NCBI RefSeq assembly: GCF_002836355.1
Contig: NZ_PJCA01000035.1
Location: 22,197-86,196 of the forward strand
Source of the DNA: Moritella sp. Urea-trap-13
Lineage (GTDB): Bacteria; Pseudomonadota; Gammaproteobacteria; Enterobacterales; Moritellaceae
Direction of reading: 5' to 3'
Length of the DNA: 64,000 nucleotides
Within the stretch, counting starts at the first letter, position 1, and each line of letters begins with the position of its first letter. The position numbers were made by a program, and so were the translations under genes. Positions 57,624-64,000 of this stretch are shown piece by piece. The notes beneath the pieces are model-generated. The model was not told where the DNA came from, ran no database searches, and saw nothing but the letters and a program-made list of their open reading frames with translations.

Positions 57624-58055
57624 ATGAGCGATGCTACGCAGAGTGAAATAATACAGAGTGAGTTTAAGGCTCGTGTTTATTTTGAAGATACCGATGCTGG
57701 TGGCGTGGTTTATCACAGTAATTATTTGAACTATGCAGAGCGCGCCAGAACAGAAATGTTACGTGATAAAGGCTTTTCACAAGCGCTGTTATTACAACAA
57801 GATCTTGCATTTGTGGTACGCAAAATAGACATAGATTATCGTTACCCCGCATTCCTTGATGATTTATTAATTATAAAATCACATATTAAGGAACTAAAAC
57901 GCGCATCGCTGGTCTTCTCTCAGAGCATTTATCATGAAAATGGTAAATTATTGTCAGAATTAACAGTTAAAGTGGCATGCATTCAATTGTCTCACAAGAA
58001 ACCTTGTGCGATGCCGATAGAAATTATAAGGAAACTAACCAGTGGAAGCTGCTGA
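57624..58055 (+). CDS. ybgC: YbgC-type acyl-CoA thioesterase (tol-pal cluster)
   Basis: About 143 residues from ATG 57624 (MSDATQSEIIQSEFKARVYFEDTDAGGVVYHSNYL); in-frame ATG/GTG starts at 57543, 57546 and 57591 are possible. The start at 57624 is preferred because the hotdog domain starts only 18 residues later, as in E. coli. The catalytic Asp is in YFEDTDAGGVVYHSNYLNYAERARTEML. YbgC hydrolyses short acyl-CoA or acyl-ACP and associates with phospholipid synthesis. The gene overlaps tolQ by 14 bp, showing coupling. Confidence 0.85.
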   Translation: MSDATQSEIIQSEFKARVYFEDTDAGGVVYHSNYLNYAERARTEMLRDKGFSQALLLQQDLAFVVRKIDIDYRYPAFLDDLLIIKSHIKELKRASLVFSQSIYHENGKLLSELTVKVACIQLSHKKPCAMPIEIIRKLTSGSC

Positions 58056-58734
58056 TATTTCATTTTTTGGTCTTTTTTGGGAAGCAAGTCTGCTGGTAAA
58101 AGCAGTCATGTTAATATTGCTTTCAATGTCAGTTGCATCATGGGCGATGATCTTCCATCGTTCTAAAGCATTGAAGCAAGCAAACGAAGCATCAAAACGA
58201 TTCGAAGATAGATTTTGGTCTGGTATTGATTTATCAAAATTATATAAAGAAAGTGAAGCGCGCAAGAATAATATCCAAGGTATGGAACTTATTTTCCATT
58301 CCGGTTTTAAGGAATATGTGCGTATTCATAATACTAATCAAGAGAATACCGACGCGATCATGGATGGCAGTCATCGTGCGATGCGCGTTGCTTTATCACG
58401 TGAAGTTGATGAGCTTGAAGTTAATTTAAATAACCTAGCAACAATTGGCTCAATTAGTCCTTATATCGGTCTGTTTGGTACCGTATGGGGTATCATGAGC
58501 TCATTTATTGCATTAGGTGCCGTGCAGCAAGCAACACTGGCAATGGTTGCGCCAGGTATCGCTGAAGCATTGATTGCAACAGCTATGGGTCTATTTGCCG
58601 CTATTCCTGCTGTCGTTGCCTATAACCGATTTTCTAGTCAAGTAATGAGAATTGAAAATAATTACGTTAATTTTATGGATGAATTCTCAAGTATTTTACA
58701 TCGCCAGAGTTTGGCCAAACAAACGCAGGATTAA
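58042..58734 (+). CDS. tolQ: Tol-Pal system proton channel protein TolQ
   Basis: 230 residues, GTG start inside the end of ybgC (preceding AGTGGAAG). MotA/TolQ/ExbB family: membrane helices at about 15-37, 130-155 and 165-190, with GLFGTVWGIMSSFIALG and GIAEALIATAMGLFAAIPAVVAYNRF forming the proton path. With TolR it powers TolA in outer-membrane constriction at division. It is followed by tolR after 3 bp. Confidence 0.97.
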   Translation: MEAADISFFGLFWEASLLVKAVMLILLSMSVASWAMIFHRSKALKQANEASKRFEDRFWSGIDLSKLYKESEARKNNIQGMELIFHSGFKEYVRIHNTNQENTDAIMDGSHRAMRVALSREVDELEVNLNNLATIGSISPYIGLFGTVWGIMSSFIALGAVQQATLAMVAPGIAEALIATAMGLFAAIPAVVAYNRFSSQVMRIENNYVNFMDEFSSILHRQSLAKQTQD

Positions 58735-58737
58735 GCG

Positions 58738-59166
58738 ATGCAGCCTTATCAACGTAAGCGTAGACGACTTGTTGCGGAAATTAACGTAGTACCTTATATC
58801 GATGTCATGTTGGTGCTGCTTATTATCTTTATGGTGACAGCACCGCTCGTGACTCAAGGTGTGGTAGTTGATTTGCCACAAGCACATTCCGAAGCATTAT
58901 CTGAAGACAGTAAGCCACCAATCGTCGCTTCTGTTGATAAAGATGGTTTGTATTATCTCGATGTTGGCGATGGTGATAAATCACCGATGTCACCAGATGA
59001 TTTAGCTGTGTTGGTTGCTGCTCACTTGAAACTACAGCCGGATACACCTGTTGTGGTAAAAGGTGATGGTTCAGTAGCGTATGAACAAGTGATCCGTTTA
59101 ATGGTCGTTCTACAGCAGGCTGGTGCACCTTCTGTGGGTCTAATGACAGACCCCGTCGAGCAGTAG
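58738..59166 (+). CDS. tolR: Tol-Pal system protein TolR
   Basis: 142 residues, ATG at 58738. Single N-terminal membrane helix (VVPYIDVMLVLLIIFMVTAPL) carrying the conserved Asp (IDVML) that takes protons, then a periplasmic ExbD/TolR domain ending PSVGLMTDPVE. It pairs with TolQ. 18 bp to tolA. Confidence 0.96.
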   Translation: MQPYQRKRRRLVAEINVVPYIDVMLVLLIIFMVTAPLVTQGVVVDLPQAHSEALSEDSKPPIVASVDKDGLYYLDVGDGDKSPMSPDDLAVLVAAHLKLQPDTPVVVKGDGSVAYEQVIRLMVVLQQAGAPSVGLMTDPVEQ

Positions 59167-59184
59167 AGTAGGGTATAAATAAAG

Positions 59185-60282
59185 ATGAAGGATAATCAGT
59201 CTAAGTACTCCGTTGCTGTTATTGTTTCGGTCGGATTACATGTTGTACTACTGGTATTACTTGGTTTGAGTGCAACATCTACACCATTGAAACCGCTGCC
59301 AAAACCAAAAGCACAAGCGATCCAAGCTGTCGTTGTTAGTGAGCAGGCTGTAAAGCAGCATGCAGATCGAATCAAACGCACGGAACAAGAAAAGCGCAGA
59401 AAAGAGCAGCAACGTATACAGGCGGCTGAAGATCGTATCAACAAGCTTAATAAAGAGCGTCAGCAGAAAGAAGCGGCCATTGTAAAGGCCCAAGAACAGC
59501 AGAAAAAGGCCGAACAAGCGGCAAAACGCGCTGAAACCAAACGAGCAGAAAAAGAAGTAGAACGCAAAAATGCTGAAGCGGCTGCGGTTAAAGCTGAGCA
59601 GCAACGCTTGAAGAAAGTCGAAGAACGTAAAAAAGCGGAAGCGAAAACCAAAAAAGCCGATGAGCAGCGTAAGAAATCTGAAGCTGCAGCTGTCGCCGCG
59701 GAGAATAAACGTCTCGCTGCACAGGAAAAAGAACGTAAACGTCAAGCGGCTGTTGCAGCCGAAAATAAACGTAAAAAAGCAGAACAAGCGAAACAGCAAG
59801 CCGAGCAAGAGCGTAAACGCCAGGAAGCTGAAAAGCAGCGTGTTGCTGAGCAAAAACGTAAAGCGGCCGAAAAAGAACGTCAACGTTTAGCTAAAATTGA
59901 ACGAGACAAGCAAGAGCGCTTGATGCAAGAACAGATTGAAGCGGAATTTGCATCCGAGCTTGATAGTGAGATCCAACAGCTTGATGCGGTACGTCAGCAA
60001 GAAGTACTTAGTGAAATTGATAAATATACGGCGCGGATTCAAAATTCGATCCAACGTAATATGTTAACCAGTGATGCAATGAAAGGTAAATCTTGTGCGC
60101 TTAATATTCGTTTATCCGATTCAGGCTTGGTGTTAAGCGTAACCAGTGGCAAAGGCGATAGTATTGTTTGTCGTGCAGGTGTTAACGCAGTGAATAAGGC
60201 TGGGTCCTTACCTATTTCTGCTGATCCGGAAGTGGCTAACAAGCTTAAAAATATTAATTTAATTTTTAGACCAGAGATTTAA
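59185..60282 (+). CDS. tolA: Tol-Pal envelope-spanning protein TolA
   Basis: 365 residues. An N-terminal anchor (VAVIVSVGLHVVLLVLLGLS, about 10-30) is followed by a long Lys/Ala/Glu/Gln/Arg-rich helix (about 60-265) that spans the periplasm, then a C-terminal domain III (about 270-365) that contacts Pal and TolB, with paired cysteines in GKSCALNIRL and DSIVCRAGVNAV. The opposite strand of the helix region is open for long stretches because of its composition. ATG at 59185. It is one base from tolB. Confidence 0.95.
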   Translation: MKDNQSKYSVAVIVSVGLHVVLLVLLGLSATSTPLKPLPKPKAQAIQAVVVSEQAVKQHADRIKRTEQEKRRKEQQRIQAAEDRINKLNKERQQKEAAIVKAQEQQKKAEQAAKRAETKRAEKEVERKNAEAAAVKAEQQRLKKVEERKKAEAKTKKADEQRKKSEAAAVAAENKRLAAQEKERKRQAAVAAENKRKKAEQAKQQAEQERKRQEAEKQRVAEQKRKAAEKERQRLAKIERDKQERLMQEQIEAEFASELDSEIQQLDAVRQQEVLSEIDKYTARIQNSIQRNMLTSDAMKGKSCALNIRLSDSGLVLSVTSGKGDSIVCRAGVNAVNKAGSLPISADPEVANKLKNINLIFRPEI

Positions 60283-60283
60283 T

Positions 60284-61654
60284 ATGCATATAACTAAACG
60301 ATTGTTATCTTTCTTTATCTTGTGCTTCATGCAGATACAAATCGCGCATGCGGCGTTAGAAATTGTCATTACCGAAGGTACAAACAGTGCTAGACCTGTT
60401 GCTGTTGTACCGTTCAAATGGTTAGGTGCACAGCCAAAACCAAAGAACATGACCGATTTTGCCAGTATTATTGCTGATGATTTACGTAACAGTGGTCGTT
60501 TCTCACCATTAGATCGTAGTTTGATGCCACAAACACCAGCAACAGAAAATGCGGTTGATTATGCGGCATGGAAAGAAACCGGTGTTGAAGTGATTGTTAT
60601 CGGTACCGTAAAACCTCTAGCTGATGGTCGTTTGCAGATCCATTTTCAGTTAATAAATGTGTTGTCTGGTTTTAAAAACCAAACACCACAAAAAATTGAT
60701 GAACAATTAGTAAAAAATAACGATCATATTAAGTTGAACTTGAAAGGCAATTTCTCGACGCGTCGTCCGCGCCATATCTCACACCGTTTAAGTGATTATG
60801 TTTTTGAGAACTTAACCGGCACGCGTGGTGCATTCTTAACGCGTATTGCTTATGTTGCTATTAATTATGACGACAAGTATCCATTTAAATTATTAATCTC
60901 TGATTATGATGGCATGAATCAGCATGTACTATTCCGCTCGACAGAGCCGGTTATGTCACCGTCATGGGACCCAACAGGTAAAAAGTTGGCTTACATGAGT
61001 ATGGAAGACAAAAAGCATGAAATCTGGATTTATGACCTGGTAACACAAAAACGTGAATTAATAGAGCCGTATAAAGGTAGTAATATTTTACCGGTATTTT
61101 CACCTGATGGTACTAAACTGTCGATGATATTGTCTAAATCAGGCCAAGCCGACGTTTATGTTTACGATTTGAAAACGAAAAAACTAGATAGACTGACTAA
61201 AAATCGCGGTATTGATACCGAAGCAACATGGGCTCCCGATGGCAAGTCGATCGTCTTTACATCTGAGCGTGGTGGTCGCCCGCAAATTTATCAAATTGAT
61301 TTAGAAAGTAAGAAAATTAAACGACTTACCTTTGAGGGCAACGCGAACTTAAATCCTTCAATTAGCCCTGATGGCCAGAATTTAGTTATGGTCAGTTTGC
61401 AAAAAGGTAAGTATAGTGTAACGAAACAGGATTTGTCAGATGGATATGTTCAAAAACTGACAGACGGTCGTCTTGATAAATCACCAAGCATTGCACCAAA
61501 TGGCAGTATGGTGATCTACAGCACGGTTGTTAAGGGAAAACAGGTATTATCGCTAGTCTCAATGGATGGACGTTTTAAGGCCGTATTACCAGCAAGTGAT
61601 GGAGAAGTAAAAGCACCAGCTTGGTCACCTTTCTTGACATCTAAAAAGAATTAA
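60284..61654 (+). CDS. tolB: Tol-Pal system periplasmic protein TolB
   Basis: 456 residues, signal peptide MHITKRLLSFFILCFMQIQIAHA. N-terminal alpha/beta domain (about 25-165) and a six-bladed beta-propeller of WD40-like TolB repeats (PSWDPTGKKLAYMS, PVFSPDGTKLSMIL, ATWAPDGKSIVFTS, PSISPDGQNLVMVS, PSIAPNGSMVIYS). It binds Pal and is displaced when TolA acts. Start is one base after the tolA stop. Confidence 0.97.
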   Translation: MHITKRLLSFFILCFMQIQIAHAALEIVITEGTNSARPVAVVPFKWLGAQPKPKNMTDFASIIADDLRNSGRFSPLDRSLMPQTPATENAVDYAAWKETGVEVIVIGTVKPLADGRLQIHFQLINVLSGFKNQTPQKIDEQLVKNNDHIKLNLKGNFSTRRPRHISHRLSDYVFENLTGTRGAFLTRIAYVAINYDDKYPFKLLISDYDGMNQHVLFRSTEPVMSPSWDPTGKKLAYMSMEDKKHEIWIYDLVTQKRELIEPYKGSNILPVFSPDGTKLSMILSKSGQADVYVYDLKTKKLDRLTKNRGIDTEATWAPDGKSIVFTSERGGRPQIYQIDLESKKIKRLTFEGNANLNPSISPDGQNLVMVSLQKGKYSVTKQDLSDGYVQKLTDGRLDKSPSIAPNGSMVIYSTVVKGKQVLSLVSMDGRFKAVLPASDGEVKAPAWSPFLTSKKN

Positions 61655-61668
61655 TCATTGATAGGAAA

Positions 61669-62256
61669 ATGAAAATGCAACTAAATAAAATCTTAAAAAG
61701 TTTAGTGATTGCGTTACCAATGCTGACATTGGCTGCATGTAGCTCAACAACTGATACAACTACAAACGATGCAGTAGAAAGTGCTGCACAACAAGCAACT
61801 AATGATGCAGCTAACGCAGATGCTGAATCTGGTTCAAATGTTGTTGTTGGTAGCGACACTGATGTAAGTATCGATGGTGTTGAAAATCTAACAACTGAAG
61901 AAGCTAAAAAACAAGTGATTGACGAATTACGTAAACGTCACGTTGTTTACTTTGGTTTTGATCAACAAGCTGTTACAGCTGAATACGGTGAGCTATTACA
62001 AGATCACGCTAACTTCTTAATTGATAACCCAGCGGTTAAAGTATTAATTGAAGGTCATGCTGATGAACGTGGTACGCCAGGTTATAACATCGCACTAGGC
62101 GATCGTCGTGCTGATGCAGTGGTTAAATACCTGAACAATCTAGGTGTTTCTTCAAGCCAAATTTCAACAGTTAGTTATGGTGAAGAGAAACCAGTAAATA
62201 CTTCTCACACAGCTGCTGCATTCTCTCAAAATCGACGTGCAGTGCTAGTTTACTAA
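61669..62256 (+). CDS. pal: Peptidoglycan-associated lipoprotein Pal
   Basis: 195 residues. Lipobox TLAACSS, lipidated Cys24. An alanine/threonine/aspartate-rich linker (25-75) precedes an OmpA-like domain (about 85-195) with YFGFDQQAVTAEYGELL, IEGHADERGTPGYNIALGDRRADAV and YGEEKPVN, the site that binds diaminopimelate in peptidoglycan. It anchors outer membrane to cell wall. Codon use is strongly biased, suggesting high expression. ATG at 61669, ribosome site ATAGGAAA. Confidence 0.97.
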   Translation: MKMQLNKILKSLVIALPMLTLAACSSTTDTTTNDAVESAAQQATNDAANADAESGSNVVVGSDTDVSIDGVENLTTEEAKKQVIDELRKRHVVYFGFDQQAVTAEYGELLQDHANFLIDNPAVKVLIEGHADERGTPGYNIALGDRRADAVVKYLNNLGVSSSQISTVSYGEEKPVNTSHTAAAFSQNRRAVLVY

Positions 62257-62268
62257 GGATTAGTCACC

Positions 62269-63054
62269 TTGATTAGAATTAATACTAAAACGGCCATGAT
62301 CATGGCCGTTCTTTATAGTGGCTTAGGCCATGCTGCACCCGCTACGGTACTTGATGCAACAGCAAGTGCTAACCAGGTGGTAACGAACAAACCAACTCGT
62401 TCAATTGAGCAGCGCCTTACCCGAATAGAGAATATCCTCCAAGCTCGAACAAGAGCGCAATTAGAAACTCAGCAACGACTTGATCAATTATCCATTGAAT
62501 TGATGAACTTGCAGGGCTCTATTGAAGAAAGCAATTTAGAACAAAACAAAGTGACTCAGCGTCAACGCGATATCCTTAATGATATTGAGCGTATTCGTAC
62601 TACGCTGGTCGCCAAACCGGTTACGCCTGTTGCAACTGACACTAATATTCTAAATGTAGCAAATCAGCCGGTAAATTTAACTGGGAAAGATTCTTATAAT
62701 TACGCGATAAAGTTAATCAAAAACGAGCGTAAATATGATGAAGCTATTCCTGCGCTACAAAGTTTTATTTCAACGTATCCAGAATCAGAGTTAGCGGCTA
62801 ATGCACATTATTGGTTAGGTCTTTTGTTACGTAAAGATAATAAGAATGATGAAGCGAAAGTTGAATTCGAAAAGATTGTTACTAAATATCCAGAATCGAA
62901 TAAACGCGCAGACTCATTACAGAAGCTCGGTCAACTTGCCAAGCTAGCTGGTTCGAATAGTGAGGCGAAACGTTATTTTGAGTTAGTGATCAAAGATTAT
63001 CCTAATGACACTGTTGCTAAGCTTGCCAAACAAGAACTGGCCGCTCTAAAATAA
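62269..63054 (+). CDS. cpoB: Cell division coordinator CpoB (YbgF)
   Basis: 261 residues with a TTG start at 62269, supported by AAGGATTAGTCACC; the next ATG (nine codons later) would shorten the signal peptide. Signal about 1-22 (ending GHAAP). Coiled coil (about 45-110, trimerisation) is followed by three TPR repeats (about 145-261: YNYAIKLIKNERKYDEAIPALQSFI, ANAHYWLGLLLRKDNKNDEAKVEF, ADSLQKLGQLAKLAGSNSEAKRYF). CpoB coordinates PBP1B and Tol function at division. Last gene of the tol-pal operon. Confidence 0.93.
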   Translation: MIRINTKTAMIMAVLYSGLGHAAPATVLDATASANQVVTNKPTRSIEQRLTRIENILQARTRAQLETQQRLDQLSIELMNLQGSIEESNLEQNKVTQRQRDILNDIERIRTTLVAKPVTPVATDTNILNVANQPVNLTGKDSYNYAIKLIKNERKYDEAIPALQSFISTYPESELAANAHYWLGLLLRKDNKNDEAKVEFEKIVTKYPESNKRADSLQKLGQLAKLAGSNSEAKRYFELVIKDYPNDTVAKLAKQELAALK

Positions 63055-63174
63055 TGTGTTGAAGTTGATACGTTTTAATTTTCGTTAAGCTTGTACTATT
63101 TACCATCTCATTGGTGTTAAACTGAACGTAATTCAGGGTTTTATCATTGAATTGTGATTCTAAGCAGATTTTAC

Positions 63175-63202
63175 TTGCAGAGTTTTCTTAAAAAAGTATT
63201 AT
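63175..63202 (+). promoter_or_regulatory. Candidate tRNA-operon promoter with GC-rich discriminator
   Basis: TTGCAG (-35) and TATTAT (-10) with a 16-bp spacer, followed by AGCCGCCA, a GC-rich discriminator typical of stringently controlled stable-RNA promoters. It sits about 70 bp before the first tRNA. Confidence 0.55.
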
Positions 63203-63273
63203 AGCCGCCATTGAGAGGGGTTAGCGGAAACAACGTAAGTCGTTTAGCTAATTACTTTTAATTATAGAATTGT

Positions 63274-63350
<77 letters not shown>

Positions 63351-63379
63351 TTTCTATTACCAATTTACTTGGTATATGT

Positions 63380-63455
63380 GGGTCCTTAGCTCAGTTGGGA
63401 GAGCATCGCCCTTACAAGGCGAGGGTCACTGGTTCAAGCCCAGTAGGACCCACCA
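63380..63455 (+). tRNA. tRNA-Val(TAC), copy 1
   Basis: 76 nt with encoded CCA. Anticodon TAC in CCTTACAAGG, paired acceptor GGGTCCT with AGGACCC. Confidence 0.96.
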
Positions 63456-63499
63456 CATTTAATTACGTACCCTAACGTAAGCTAAATGAAACATATTGT

Positions 63500-63576
<77 letters not shown>

Positions 63577-63607
63577 ATTTGTTCGCTATGTATATAGCAA
63601 AATTTGT

Positions 63608-63683
63608 GGGTCCTTAGCTCAGTTGGGAGAGCATCGCCCTTACAAGGCGAGGGTCACTGGTTCAAGCCCAGTAGGACCCACCA
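63608..63683 (+). tRNA. tRNA-Val(TAC), copy 2
   Basis: 76 nt, identical to copy 1. Confidence 0.96.
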
Positions 63684-63774
63684 CAAATTATTAAGTTTGG
63701 TTAACTATTTTATAATACATGTTGTAATACATTTTATAATATAAGTAACGAGATTTTATAAAGAAAGGCTACGG

Positions 63775-63850
63775 GGGCTGTTAGCTCAGTTGGTAGAGCA
63801 GTTGACTTTTAATCAATTGGTCGAAGGTTCAAATCCTTCACAGCCCACCA
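63775..63850 (+). tRNA. tRNA-Lys(TTT)
   Basis: 76 nt with encoded CCA; acceptor GGGCTGT with ACAGCCC; anticodon TTT in ACTTTTAAT. Confidence 0.96.
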
Positions 63851-63886
63851 CTTTCTTTAGTTCTGATGAAGAACACACAGCATTGT

Positions 63887-63963
<77 letters not shown>

Positions 63964-64000
63964 GTTTAAACGATAGATATAACTATCGATAAAAAAATAC

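Noticed and set aside
59257..59883. Long minus-strand open frame opposite tolA
   Set aside because: It arises from the Lys/Glu/Ala/Gln codon composition of the TolA helix; the translation is a low-complexity Phe/Leu/Arg string with no ribosome site.

Overview
The window is a chromosomal stretch of a gammaproteobacterium from the marine Vibrio/Shewanella/Moritella group. The layout ybgC-tolQRAB-pal-cpoB, the ruvCAB order, a Cra-controlled fruBKA operon, KdgM- and MipA-type outer-membrane proteins, DUF2860 and DUF406 proteins, and a tRNA array rich in initiator tRNA all fit this group. My best guess is Moritella or a close relative. That is an inference from gene content, because no 16S gene is present. 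The DNA is moderately AT-rich, evenly so, and I see no insertion sequence, phage, integron or CRISPR.

Region by region. 1-10 kb: end of an MDR oxidoreductase with a palindromic operator, a two-part beta-barrel protein, a KefG/KefB potassium-efflux pair, a DUF2860 barrel, gamma-glutamyltransferase, an aldo/keto reductase and a thioesterase. 10-16 kb: a KdgM-like porin, a PAS-GGDEF cyclase with a duplicated sensor, a DeoR regulator and a degenerate HD-GYP protein. 16-20 kb: adhE and ftnA divergent around an FNR-like site, then a YfcZ-type protein. 20-24.5 kb: an ATP-grasp ligase, an inactive membrane transglutaminase and two retropepsin-like lipoproteins. 24.5-36 kb: cmoB, cmoA, aspS, a hemerythrin-NIT-GGDEF cyclase, a LonH-type protease, a DEDDh exonuclease and an AbgT transporter. 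36-41 kb: lipoprotein, DUF350 protein, membrane-fused aminopropyltransferase and a minimal AdoMet decarboxylase. 41-49 kb: TauE/SafE exporter with divergent LysR, then fruR/fruBKA with two perfect Cra boxes, then a third cyclase. 49-55 kb: small envelope and housekeeping genes. 55-63 kb: ruvCAB, ybgC and tol-pal. 63.2-64 kb: fMet, Val, fMet, Val, Lys and fMet tRNAs.

The two cassettes most worth study are the ATP-grasp/pseudo-transglutaminase/twin-protease cluster (19960-24493), which looks like an envelope peptide-ligation and cleavage system, and the DUF350/aminopropyltransferase/SpeD-like cluster (36684-40872), which looks like membrane-linked aminopropyl chemistry. Both gene sets recur in other proteobacteria but have poorly defined functions. 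The window also holds three diguanylate cyclases with different sensor modules and one HD-GYP protein lacking most metal ligands, so c-di-GMP signalling is prominent.
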